The notes under the pieces were generated by a model. That model searched no databases and was not told the origin of the DNA. It saw nothing but the letters and a program-made list of their open reading frames with translations. Of a stretch of 64,000 nucleotides of DNA, positions 26,662-36,200 are shown in pieces. This DNA is from Insolitispirillum peregrinum (GTDB taxonomy: Bacteria > Pseudomonadota > Alphaproteobacteria > Rhodospirillales > Rhodospirillaceae). Made by a program: the position numbers and the translations under genes. Within the stretch, counting starts at the first letter, position 1. The number at the start of each line of letters is the position of its first letter. The stretch spans positions 310,001 to 374,000 of the forward strand of contig NZ_FTOA01000005.1 in NCBI RefSeq assembly GCF_900156605.1, read 5' to 3'.

Positions 26662-27717
26662 TTATGCTCCGGCCTGCAAAGAGGATGGGCGCAGGTCGGT
26701 CTGGCTACAGACACGGTTGCGACCCGTGTGCTTGGCGAGGTACAGGGCCTCGTCGGCGCGCTCGATCAACTGGCTGGAGGTTTCCCCGAAAACATGGGTG
26801 GCAACACCGACAGACAGGGTGACCAGACCGAGGGCTTCGCCGGTCTTGCGGTTTTTCAGAACCTTTGACCCGACCGCCTTGCGGATGCTTTCTCCGATCT
26901 GACAGGCGTGCCCGAGGGGGAAGCGGGGGGCCAGAACGCAAAACTCCTCGCCGCCCAGACGGGCGGCGGTGCAGTGCGGAGGCAGGACAGACTGCACGGT
27001 CCGTGCGACCAGCCGCAGCACCTGATCCCCTGTCTGGTGGCCGTGGGTGTCGTTGAATGTCTTGAAATGGTCGATGTCGAGGATCAGCAGGGACAGCGGA
27101 TAGCCCTGACGGGCGGCATCCTCGATCTGCGTCTGGATGTCCTGATCAAAGGCCTTGCGATTAGCCAGCCCGGTCAGGCCATCAGTGGTGGCCTCGACCC
27201 GAACCGTTTGCAGATCGGTGCGCAGGCGGGAAATTTCCGAGGCTGATTGCGCCAGCCGTTCTTCCAGGTCCCGGTTCATCAGGGCCATGCGTTCGGTTTC
27301 CCCGATGACCATGGCGATCAGGCTGTTGACGCTGTCGGTGTCATGGGTGTTCAGTTCCCCGGACAGGCTGTTCAGGGCATTGCCATAGTCCTGGGCTCCG
27401 CGTTCGACCTGATTGACCTGTTCGATCAGGCTGCGCATTGCCTCTTCGATTTTCATCGAAATATCTTGCAGGCCGCGACGCTCCTGCGCCATGCCGAGAA
27501 AATCGTCATGCAGGTGGGCGGTATTTTCTGCCGTCAGCATCCCCGACAAATCCAGACGGTCAACCTCGGCGCTCAGCTCGGGGTTACTGCCATTGTAATA
27601 GGCAAACCACGTTGCATAGTTCTCGGGAGTCGGGGTGACACCCAATTCCTGCATTCGTGTGAAGGCCTGCAAGGCGATGGATCGTGTACGGTTCATGGAT
27701 CTCGGCGCGAATGCCAT
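26662..27717 (-). CDS. GGDEF diguanylate cyclase
   Basis: Makes c-di-GMP from two GTP (known family). The 351-aa protein has a helical, probably cytoplasmic N-terminal region (about 1-165) with coiled-coil character near EERLAQSASEISRLRTDL. The GGDEF domain follows: DGLTGLANRKAFD, LILDIDHFKTFNDTHGHQTGDQVL and the active site GGEEF (255-259). The position that would hold the RxxD inhibitory site reads PPHC, so product inhibition by that site is absent. No membrane segment is seen. It is divergent from the TPR gene. Confidence 0.93.
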   Translation of the reverse strand: MAFAPRSMNRTRSIALQAFTRMQELGVTPTPENYATWFAYYNGSNPELSAEVDRLDLSGMLTAENTAHLHDDFLGMAQERRGLQDISMKIEEAMRSLIEQVNQVERGAQDYGNALNSLSGELNTHDTDSVNSLIAMVIGETERMALMNRDLEERLAQSASEISRLRTDLQTVRVEATTDGLTGLANRKAFDQDIQTQIEDAARQGYPLSLLILDIDHFKTFNDTHGHQTGDQVLRLVARTVQSVLPPHCTAARLGGEEFCVLAPRFPLGHACQIGESIRKAVGSKVLKNRKTGEALGLVTLSVGVATHVFGETSSQLIERADEALYLAKHTGRNRVCSQTDLRPSSLQAGA

Positions 27718-27921
27718 TGTCGTTGTTCCACCATCTGGGATCGCTGCCCCGAAGTTCCCTTAAGACAGGCTCATAAATACACCTTTTTCCCGAAAAAACC
27801 ACTAAAGAGCGCCGTTCTGTCTCTGTGTCGTCACAGAAAGCGGCCCTTGAAAGGCGTCCAATGATCGGACCAGAGAGGTGGGGCAGAACCAGCCCGGACC
27901 AGCAGGCGCCAGGAGGCCATC

Positions 27922-28842
27922 ATGCGCACCCAACGATCCTTTGCCGAAACGGCGATGAGTGAGGCAGAAGGCCTGTGGCTGCGGGGGGAGACGGATCAGG
28001 CATGGTCCAAGGCAGATTTTGCCCGGCATCATTTTCACCATGACGATGACCCCTGTGGCGAAGCATGGGCACTGTTGATGCTGGGGGATCTGGAACTGGC
28101 GGATGTGCGCCTGCAAGGGGCCTGGATGAATTTTTCCAGTGCCCGCGAGCTGTTGCATGACCATGGGCAACCACATCATCAGGCGCATGCCCTGCTGGGG
28201 CTGGCCCGTGTCGCCGAAGCCCGGCAAGCCTATGACGATGCCGAAGTCTTGTGCCATCAGGCGCTGGAGCTGTTTACCCGCCAGCGTGACCGGGCTGGTG
28301 AGGCCGCCACCCTGTGTCATCTGGCCCGGCTGGAACGCCTGATGGGGCATGATGACCTGGCCTGTGAAACCTTGCACGTGGCTCTGGGGCTGTATGGCCG
28401 GATGAGGGATGGCGTCGGACAGGCTCATACCTTGCGTCATCTGGCCGCATTGCATAATGCATCCGGCCAGTTGCAGGATGCCCGGACTGTTCTGGAGCAG
28501 GCGCTGGGACTGTATGAATCCTGTGGCGACATTCAGCATCAGGCCCATACTCTGGCAGCGCTGGGCAGTGTGCTGCGGGCGACGGAAACCCGCGAGGCCG
28601 CGATGGTGGCATTACGGCGGGCGAGTGCGTTGTATGCCCGCTGTCATGACATGGTCAGCCAGACCGATGTGCTGGTTGAACTGGCGTTGCTGGAACGGAA
28701 CCTGCTGCCTGCATCCCCGGCGGATGATCTGGTTCAGGTGGCGCGATTGCTCCCTTATGGGGGAGAGGGGCTGGAACCGCGCCTGTTGTCCATCGAGGCT
28801 GCACGGGCGGCCTCTCTCCTGCGTCCGCGCACGGTGCATTAG
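27922..28842 (+). CDS. Tetratricopeptide-repeat protein, unknown role
   Basis: A 306-aa soluble protein made almost entirely of TPR-like helical pairs of about 40 residues. The repeating pattern is HxAHxLxxLAxVxxAxxxYDDAxxLCxQALELF, for example residues 88-115, 128-155, 168-195 and 208-235. It is rich in His and Ala and has no signal peptide. AGGAGG lies five bases before ATG 27922. It sits between a diguanylate cyclase and an HD-GYP/hybrid-kinase pair, so a scaffold role in that signalling group is possible (inference). Its TAG stop is the first three bases of a TAGAGC palindromic element. Confidence 0.8.
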   Translation: MRTQRSFAETAMSEAEGLWLRGETDQAWSKADFARHHFHHDDDPCGEAWALLMLGDLELADVRLQGAWMNFSSARELLHDHGQPHHQAHALLGLARVAEARQAYDDAEVLCHQALELFTRQRDRAGEAATLCHLARLERLMGHDDLACETLHVALGLYGRMRDGVGQAHTLRHLAALHNASGQLQDARTVLEQALGLYESCGDIQHQAHTLAALGSVLRATETREAAMVALRRASALYARCHDMVSQTDVLVELALLERNLLPASPADDLVQVARLLPYGGEGLEPRLLSIEAARAASLLRPRTVH

Positions 28843-28934
28843 AGCATTTCCAAGTTGACCGTCGACGGTCAACGGCTCGGAAAATGCGGCACTCAAAGGG
28901 AAGAGCGTTTTCGCTCGGTGTGAAAACGCTCTAA
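28840..28934. repeat. TAGAGC-bounded palindromic element with a 20-bp perfect palindrome
   Basis: Starts with TAGAGCATTT, contains the self-complementary GTTGACCGTCGACGGTCAAC (28854-28873), then AGAGCGTTTTC/GAAAACGCTCT, and ends with GCTCTA. It shares its ends with the elements at 40809, 45777 and 47691 but has a different core. The first three bases form the stop codon of the TPR gene. Confidence 0.75.
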
Positions 28935-28962
28935 CTGGTTGCGGGAAACGCTATTTCCATTG

Positions 28963-30075
28963 TCAAACACGCATGGCCAAGGCTTGCAAGGGGGAGAGCA
29001 GGGCCTCTTCATCCGGTTCCTGATATTTGTCCTTGATTGACAGCACCTGATCAATGATCGAACAGAACACGTCAACCAAAGCGGGGTCAAAGTGGCTCCC
29101 GGCGGATTTTTGCATGTGCAGAACGGTTTCTTCGACCGACCACGCCTTTTTGTACGGGCGTTCCGAGGTCAGGGCATCAAAGACATCGCAGATCGCAACA
29201 ATCCGGCCTTCGATGGGAATGTCGTCTGCCTTCAGCCCGGCGGGATAGCCTGTTCCATCCCATTTTTCATGGTGAGTCAGGGCAATGATCCGGGCCATTG
29301 CCAGCATGCCAGAGGAATGTTCGCCAATGATTTTACCGCCGATGGTCGGGTGTTCCTGCATGATCTGGAATTCGTCATGGGTCAGGCGGCCGGGTTTCAG
29401 CAGGATACCGTCAGGGATGCCGATCTTGCCGACATCATGCATGGTGCTGGCCTGCCGCAGCATTTCAGTATAGCCCTCGTCACAGCCCATGGCGCGGGCC
29501 ATCAGGGCGCAATAGTTGCTCATGCGGACAACGTGCAGACCGGTTTCATTGTCACGGAATTCAGCGGCTCGCCCCAGGCTGGTGATCACATAGCTGGTGA
29601 TCTCGTGCAGCTCTTTGGTCCGCTCCATGACCTTGCGTTCCAGCTCGGTATTGGCATCGACCTGCAGCTTGTACAGGTGGCGGGTGATCAGCATGTTGAC
29701 CACCCGGTTCAGGACTTCTGACTGGTCAAACGGTTTGTGGAGAAAATCCGTTGCGCCCAGTTCGAGAGCTTTCAGGCGGCTTTCGTTGTCGGTCTGCGCG
29801 GTGATCACCAGAATGGGAAGTTCCGCCGTGCAGTGCTCTTCCCGCAGCAGCTTGAGCAGGGCAAAGCCATCGAGGACCGGCATGCGCAAGTCGCTGAGGA
29901 TCAGGTCATAGTGATTGTTGCGCTGCTGGTCAGGAACGACTGTCGGATCGATGGTGGTGTCAATGGACGTAAAGCCAGCGAAGCTCAGCACCATCTCCAG
30001 CAAATCGACATTGGCCTGATTGTCATCGACAATAAGGATTTTACTCGGCAGCAGATGCGCTGGAATCGTTCGCAT
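28963..30075 (-). CDS. Response regulator with HD-GYP c-di-GMP phosphodiesterase domain
   Basis: Degrades c-di-GMP when controlled by a cognate kinase (family knowledge). The 370-aa protein has a receiver domain (acidic D17/D18, phospho-acceptor D62, K114), a linker helix, and an HD-GYP domain. The latter includes HVVRMSNYCALMA, HD at 213-214 (MHDVGKIGIPDGILLKPG) and GYP at 276-278 (HHEKWDGTGYPAG), so it should be catalytically active. Its start overlaps the end of the hybrid kinase gene by 35 bases, so kinase and output are coupled. It opposes the GGDEF enzyme encoded nearby. Confidence 0.94.
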   Translation of the reverse strand: MRTIPAHLLPSKILIVDDNQANVDLLEMVLSFAGFTSIDTTIDPTVVPDQQRNNHYDLILSDLRMPVLDGFALLKLLREEHCTAELPILVITAQTDNESRLKALELGATDFLHKPFDQSEVLNRVVNMLITRHLYKLQVDANTELERKVMERTKELHEITSYVITSLGRAAEFRDNETGLHVVRMSNYCALMARAMGCDEGYTEMLRQASTMHDVGKIGIPDGILLKPGRLTHDEFQIMQEHPTIGGKIIGEHSSGMLAMARIIALTHHEKWDGTGYPAGLKADDIPIEGRIVAICDVFDALTSERPYKKAWSVEETVLHMQKSAGSHFDPALVDVFCSIIDQVLSIKDKYQEPDEEALLSPLQALAMRV

Positions 30076-32614
30076 GACGGCCTCCCTGCAGGTGGTTGGC
30101 GAGGATGTTCATCAAGTCGGGAATGACGATCGGTTTGATCAGGACCGAGGTGAACCCGGCACTGAGACCCCGAGGGATAATGTTGTTGGCGGCGTTGGCC
30201 GTCATGGCGACCACCGGGATGTGGCTGGTTGTCGGGTCTTTCCGCAATTCCTCAACGGCTTCAAAGCCGCTGATGCCGGGAAGGTTGACGTCCATCAGCA
30301 CCAGATCGGGAAGGGTGCGACCGATGATCTCCAGTCCGTCCTCGGCAGAGGTGGCAATGGAGACGCTGATCCTTGGCACAGACGAAAAGATCATTTCCAG
30401 CAAGGTGATGTTGGCCGGGTTGTCTTCGACGCACACCACGGTGCCGGCCAGATCGGCATAAAGGCGCTCTATGGGCGCACTGTCGGAAATGGCGGGCAGG
30501 CTGATGCCGGGGGAGGTGTGGGTCAGGAAGTCAAGGCTGAACGCACTGCCTGTGCCGGGGACGCTGACAAAACTGATTTCACCGCCCATCAGCCGGATCA
30601 GCTGGCGGGTAATGGACAGGCCGATGCCGGTGCCTTCGATGTCGGATGTTTCGGCCCCCAGACGGTTGAACGGCTTGAACATGTCTCCCTGTTTTTCGAG
30701 CGGGATGCCCGGTCCGGTGTCGCTGACGGTCAGGCGGACACGATCCCCATCATCCAGCAAGTGCGTCGTGATGCTGATTGATCCGTTCAGGCTGTTGTAC
30801 TTCACGGCATTGGACAGCAGGTTCAGGATCACCTGCCTGGCCCGGGTGTGGTCGGCCCGGATGATGCAGGTGGTCTTTGGTGTGTGAATGGAAATGTTGC
30901 GGGCCTGGGCACTGCCTGCGACCAGACTGAGGCATTCGGCCAACAGATCTCCCAGATGCAGGGGCTCGATGGAGACCTCGACCTTGCCGGCCTCGATTTT
31001 GGCCAGATCGAGTACCTCGTTGATCAACTCCAGCAGGTGTTGCCCGCCCTTCAGGATATGGTTGACGCACTTGTCCTGCTGTTTGGTAAGGGATTCGCCC
31101 GGCATGATCTGCATCATCTGGGCAAAGCCGAGGATTGCATTCAGCGGTGTGCGCAATTCGTGGCTCATCGAAGACAGGAAGGCTGATTTGGCCTGATTGG
31201 CGGCATCGGCCTGTCCCTTGGCAACCCGCAAGGCCTCTTCGACTTCCTTGATGCGGGTGATGTCAATCCGCAGCATCACACGGCCACCGTCAACGGTCTT
31301 GCGATCCGCCCCCAGCAACCAGGTTCCATTGGCCAGTTGAATCTCGAATTCACCTTCGGCGGTGCGGAATGACTCCAGACGCTGGCGGACAAATTGCTCC
31401 TGATCGTCAACGCCGCTGTACTGGCCCCGCCGGGCGCCTTCGCGCAACAGCTCTTCAAAGGTGATGCCCGGACGAATCAGGTCCTGAACGCCGTGGAAAA
31501 TCATCTGGCAACGGCTGTTCCACAGAATCAGGCGTTCATTCTTGTCGAACAGGGCAAAGGCGTCATCAATGGCCTCGATGGCGGTTAACAGTTGTTCGCG
31601 GACCTCTTCGTTTTCTTCCAGCGCCTGTTTGACAATGGTGATGTCGTGTTCAATCGACAGATAGCCTTCGATGACTCCCTGTTCGGTCTTGATGGGGGAA
31701 ATGGTGGCCTGCACCCAGTACAGGCTGCCATCCTTGCGGCGGTTTTGCAGTTCGCCCTCCCAGACCTCCCCTTTTTCCAGGGTTTGCCACAGGGACTTGT
31801 AAATGTGTGGCGAAGTCTTGTCGGACTGGAACAGCCTGGGAGTCTGCCCGACCAGTTCATCCAGTTGATAGCCGCTATAGGCGATGGTGCGTTGATTGGC
31901 ATACGAGATGATGCTGTTGGCATCGGTCACCACCACCATCGAGCCACTCTGTTCGACGGCCTTGCTGAACAGCTGCATGCGGCGCATTTGCTGATGAACG
32001 GTTTTCCGCATCGGTTTGAGAACGGTGGCGTAGATGACAGCGACCAGCAGAAGCTGGACCAGTGTCACTCCGATAATCGACCATTCCAGATGATGGATTT
32101 CGCCCTGATAGTGGGCGAGATACATCTGGGCACCAGTGTCCAGTTGGTCCAGCAGGGGGGAGGGCTGAGGGATCGGAACGGTCGGGTCAGACAACGCCCG
32201 CTCGATGGTTTTCAAGAACAGGAATGCCTCACCGGTCTTGGTATGCCACAGATTCGCATAATACGTTGCAATTTGCACCGGGACGATATCCGAGGTGAGA
32301 TAGGTCGAACCTTCAGCCAGCTCTGCCCGCAAATTTTGTATGGTTTGCAGCGATGTCTGCTGTTCCGATGCGGATGTGCTTCCCCGCAGGCGCAGGGCTT
32401 CGGCGGCAATGCTTTGGAACAGGACTTCCTGGCGACCCGCATACCGCAAGGCCTCACCATCCTCTTTCTGATTGGACATTGCATTGTAAAGAACGAAGAA
32501 ACCAATCATGCCAGACAGCAGGAAGACAGTGATCGCGATAAACGACCGCTGATCCAGAATGCGCAGGGTATGTTCCAGTATGGTCCGTCGATCGGGGCAG
32601 CGAGGCTGGCGCAT
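30041..32614 (-). CDS. Hybrid sensor histidine kinase with PAS domains and receiver
   Basis: Membrane sensor of about 857 aa. Two helices (FIAITVFLLSGMIGFFVLY and WSIIGVTLVQLLLVAVIYATVL) flank a periplasmic domain of about 130 residues. A PAS domain with PAC motif follows (VVTDANSIISYAN, RRKDGSLYWVQATISPI), then a second PAS domain, and the HisKA domain with phospho-His in SMSHELRTPLNAILGFAQM. The ATPase shows DTGPGIPLEKQGDMFKPF and GTGIGLSIT. The C-terminal receiver has phospho-Asp in LVLMDVNLPGISG. ATG 32614 has GGAGA upstream; ATG 32644 is an in-frame alternative adding ten residues. Probable partner is the overlapping HD-GYP regulator. Confidence 0.92.
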   Translation of the reverse strand: MRQPRCPDRRTILEHTLRILDQRSFIAITVFLLSGMIGFFVLYNAMSNQKEDGEALRYAGRQEVLFQSIAAEALRLRGSTSASEQQTSLQTIQNLRAELAEGSTYLTSDIVPVQIATYYANLWHTKTGEAFLFLKTIERALSDPTVPIPQPSPLLDQLDTGAQMYLAHYQGEIHHLEWSIIGVTLVQLLLVAVIYATVLKPMRKTVHQQMRRMQLFSKAVEQSGSMVVVTDANSIISYANQRTIAYSGYQLDELVGQTPRLFQSDKTSPHIYKSLWQTLEKGEVWEGELQNRRKDGSLYWVQATISPIKTEQGVIEGYLSIEHDITIVKQALEENEEVREQLLTAIEAIDDAFALFDKNERLILWNSRCQMIFHGVQDLIRPGITFEELLREGARRGQYSGVDDQEQFVRQRLESFRTAEGEFEIQLANGTWLLGADRKTVDGGRVMLRIDITRIKEVEEALRVAKGQADAANQAKSAFLSSMSHELRTPLNAILGFAQMMQIMPGESLTKQQDKCVNHILKGGQHLLELINEVLDLAKIEAGKVEVSIEPLHLGDLLAECLSLVAGSAQARNISIHTPKTTCIIRADHTRARQVILNLLSNAVKYNSLNGSISITTHLLDDGDRVRLTVSDTGPGIPLEKQGDMFKPFNRLGAETSDIEGTGIGLSITRQLIRLMGGEISFVSVPGTGSAFSLDFLTHTSPGISLPAISDSAPIERLYADLAGTVVCVEDNPANITLLEMIFSSVPRISVSIATSAEDGLEIIGRTLPDLVLMDVNLPGISGFEAVEELRKDPTTSHIPVVAMTANAANNIIPRGLSAGFTSVLIKPIVIPDLMNILANHLQGGRHANDSSASAAE

Positions 32615-32814
32615 GGCATGGGGTCTCCAGTGCCGTCTTTGCATGATGCTGAAAGGCTATGCATCGTTTGTGCCATCTTTCTGGCGGGCAGCGTAAACGC
32701 ACCGTGGTTCCGGGAACATTCCCCGAGCACTGATGGTAATACGGTGGTATGAGAAGACTTGCCCGGAAAGCGGGTGCCCGTTCCGGTCAGGCGCGAAACG
32801 TCAGGAGAAATATC

Positions 32815-33177
32815 ATGAACCCAAGGATACTGTGTCTGGTCATCGTCCTGATGGCGTTGTCCCCCGTTGCGTTTGCCCGGTGTCTGTATAATCCTGAAAC
32901 CGGCGATACCCAGGAATGCCGCAGCATGAATGCGATTGGCGAGTGCCTGAATTTTGGACCATCGTGTGGGGAAGCCGGTGACGTGACGTACAACCCACAG
33001 ACAAATACCATGGAGATCTGCAACACTTTTTCCTCTACCGGGGCATGCATCTCCTTTGGATCATCGAGCTCGAGACCGGGTATTTGTGCCTTTAATTCCG
33101 CCAGCAATACCTATCAGATATGCAACAGTATAACATCAAGAGGCGAGTGCATCAATTTTGGTAAACCCTGCCGTTGA
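32815..33177 (+). CDS. Small secreted protein with three Cys-rich repeats
   Basis: A 120-aa protein of unknown function. ATG 32815 has AGGAGA upstream and is followed by a signal peptide (MNPRILCLVIVLMALSPVAFA). The mature part holds three units of about 33 residues with the pattern YNPxTxxxxxC-x6-GxCxxFG: CLYNPETGDTQECRSM...GECLNFGPSC, YNPQTNTMEICNTF...GACISFG, and FNSASNTYQICNSI...GECINFGKPC. The even spacing of cysteines suggests disulfide-linked small folds in the periplasm or outside. Base composition is more AT-rich than its neighbours. It is divergent from the hybrid kinase, and I recognise no family. Confidence 0.75.
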   Translation: MNPRILCLVIVLMALSPVAFARCLYNPETGDTQECRSMNAIGECLNFGPSCGEAGDVTYNPQTNTMEICNTFSSTGACISFGSSSSRPGICAFNSASNTYQICNSITSRGECINFGKPCR

Positions 33178-33215
33178 TAGTGTCCCTCCCCCAGGCGGAA
33201 TCCCTTTTACAAAAG

Positions 33216-33290
33216 AAAACAGGATCATGGAACGCTGCTCCATGATCCTGTTTTTTTACTGTCGCGTCAGGTTTAAGGCGCGCTGCTCTA
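33216..33290. terminator. Bidirectional terminator built from repeat remnants
   Basis: AAAACAGGATCATGGA (33216-33231) pairs with TCCATGATCCTGTTTT (33239-33254), with T-runs on both strands, between the convergent Cys-rich gene and metH. The following GCGTCAGGTTTAAGGCGCGCTGCTCTA (split: GCGTCAGGTTTAA, then GGCGCGCTGCTCTA) repeats the junction seen at 60231-60257. The hairpin is therefore probably a degenerate copy of the 60053-60230 element in the same kind of target. The final CTA is the metH stop codon (TAG on the minus strand). Confidence 0.75.
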
Positions 33291-36200
33291 GACCTTGAAA
33301 TACTTGGCCTGCGGGTGCAACAGAACCAGCGCACTGGTGGACTGTTCGGGGTGCAACTGGTCTTCGTCGCTCATCACGATGCCCAGCCGGTCGGCTCCCA
33401 GCAGGTCCAGCAGCTTGGACTGATCGGCCAGATTCGGGCAGGCCGGATAGCCAAAGGAATAGCGCGAGCCGCGATAGTTCTGCTTCAGCAGCTTTTCGAT
33501 TTCGCGGTGATCTTCGGCGGCAAAGCCCAGTTCGGCGCGGATACGCTTGTGGACGTATTCGGCCATCGCTTCGGCCATTTCCACCGACAGGCCGTGCAGG
33601 TACAGATAATCCTGATAGCGGTTGGCGGCGAACCAGTCGCGGGCGACATCGCTGGCCCGTTCGCCCATGGTGACCACCTGCAGGGCGACCACATCCCGTT
33701 CACCGCTGTCGACGTCGCGTACAAAGTCGGCCAGACACAGGCCACCCTTGAACGGCTGACGCGGGAAGGCAAAGCGGCTGACTTCGGTAGTGCCGTCTTC
33801 GGCAAACAGGATCACGTTGTCGCCTTCGCTGGCGGCTTTCCAGTAGCCGTAGGCGGCTTTGGGGTGCAGAATCTGTTCGGCATCGCACAGCTCGACCATC
33901 CGCTTCAGGATCGGGCGGACTTCGGTGCTGACCCAGTCTTTCCATTCGCTGCGGTCACGGCCCGACTTTTTAAAGCCCCACTGGAACTGATACAGCATCA
34001 CTTCGTTCAGATAGGGCACCAGCGCCTTCAGCGGCACGTTTTCGATCAGCTTGGCACCATAGAACGGAGCCTGCGGAACCTCGCTGGCCGCCGCCAGTTC
34101 CTGACGGCGCAGGTTGATTTCGTCCCAGTCCACCGGACGCTGGTTGATCGAATGGACCTCGGGGGTGTTGGCCTGATCGTCGTTGCTGGCGGTTTTGACC
34201 GCCGCCGACGGACGGGCGGCGCGCTTGACATCCTGCGCGGCGACATGCTCGCCAAAGGTGCCGTTGGCAACGCGGGCCATCAGGTCCAGACCATCAAAGG
34301 CATCGCGGGCATAGGCCACGTTGCCCGCGCCACCATGGCCGGCATAGGCCTGACGGCAATCCTCTTCGACGAACTTGCGGGTCAGGGCGGCCCCGCCCAG
34401 CATCACCGGCAGGTCCAGACCCTGACGAGCCATTTCGTCGAGGTTTTCGCGCATGATCACCGTTGACTTGACCAGCAGGCCGGACATGCCGATGGCGTCG
34501 GCCTTGTGCTCGCGCGCCGCCTGAATGATCGCCTGCACCGGTTGCTTGATGCCGAGGTTGACCACCTTGTAACCATTGTTGGTCAGGATGATATCGACCA
34601 GATTCTTGCCGATGTCGTGAACGTCGCCCTTGACGGTGGCCAGCACCATCACGCCCTTTTCCTGACCGTCGATCTTGTCCATGTGCGGTTCAAGGAAGGC
34701 GACGGCGGTTTTCATCGTTTCCGCCGATTGCAGCACGAACGGCAACTGCATCTGGCCCGAGCCGAACAGCTCGCCCACCACCTTCATGCCGTCCAGCAAC
34801 AGGCTGTTGATGATCTCCAGTGGCGGATAGCTGTTCATCGCCTCGGTCAGATCGTCTTCCAGCCCCTGACGGTCGCCATCGACAATCCGCTGCTTCAGGC
34901 GCTCTTCGATGGTGGTCGGCAGGACGCGCTTGACGGCGGCGACACCTTCGCGGTCCTTGAACAGGGCGATGAAGGCATGCAGCGGATCATGATCGGCCCC
35001 CTTGCGGCGGTCGAAAATCAGGTCTTCGGCGGCTTCGACTTCGATGGCCGGGATCTTGTGCAGCGGCAGGATCTTGGACACATGCACGATGGCCGAGGTC
35101 ATCCCGCGCTGAACCGCATGGTGCAGGAACACCGAGTTCAGCACCTGACGGGCGGCGGGCTTCAGGCCGAACGAGACGTTCGACAGGCCGAGCACGATCT
35201 GGCATTCCGGCATTTCGGTGCGGATTTGCTCGATGGCGTCCAGAGTCTCGATCGCCAGACGGCGGTCGTCGTCGTTGCCGGTGCAGATGGTGAAGGTCAG
35301 CGGGTCAAACAGCAGGTCGGATTCCGGCAGCCCGCGGGCGACGGCAAAGTCGCGCAGGCGCTTGGCGATCTGCACTTTCCCGGCGCAGTCCTTGGCCATG
35401 CCGGTTTCGTCGATGGTCAGGGCAATCACCGACGCCCCGAACTTGCAGGCCAGCGCAATGCGCTCGTCGGCCTGATGCTCGCCGTCTTCAAAGTTGATCG
35501 AGTTGATGATCGACTTGCCGCCGTACAGCTTGAGGGCGGCTTCGATTACCGGGGTTTCGGTCGAGTCAATCACCAGCGGCGCATTGACTGCCCCGCGCAT
35601 GCGGCTGACCAGCTGGGTCATGTCGTGAATTTCGTTGCGGCCAACATAGGCGGTGCAAACGTCGAGGGTGTGCGAGCCTTCCTTGACCTGCTCGCGGCCC
35701 ATGGCGACGGTGCCGTCCCAGTCTTCGGCTTCCTGCAACAGGCGGAATTTCTTCGAGCCGTTGGCGTTGCAGCGTTCCCCGATCGACAGGAAGGCGTTTT
35801 CCTGCCGCAGTTCAACGCGGCCATACAGCGAGGCCACCGACGGTACCCAGTGGACCGAGCGCTTGACCGGCGCCGGGCGGCTGCCCTTGCCGATGCGGTC
35901 GAGCATGGCATTGACGGCGGCTGTGTGGTCGGGGGTCGAGCCGCAGCACGAGCCGAGCATGTTGATGCCGTCTTCCAGCAGGAAGCGTTCGTGCCAGTCG
36001 GCCAGTTCCTTGGGCTGCAGCGGGTAATAGGTCTGGCCATCGCGCAGTTCGGGCAGACCGGCGTTCGGTTGCAGCGAGATGAAGCCCGGCCAGTTTTCCG
36101 ACAGCCAGCGCACATGGTCGGCCATTTCAGCCGGGCCGGTGGCGCAGTTCAGACCCAGACTGTCCACTCCCAGTGCGTGGGCGACAGTGGCGGCGGCGGA

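Noticed and set aside
32749-33177. Longer version of the Cys-rich protein starting at 32749
   Set aside because: It adds 22 Arg-rich residues before a clear signal peptide, whereas ATG 32815 has AGGAGA at ideal spacing.
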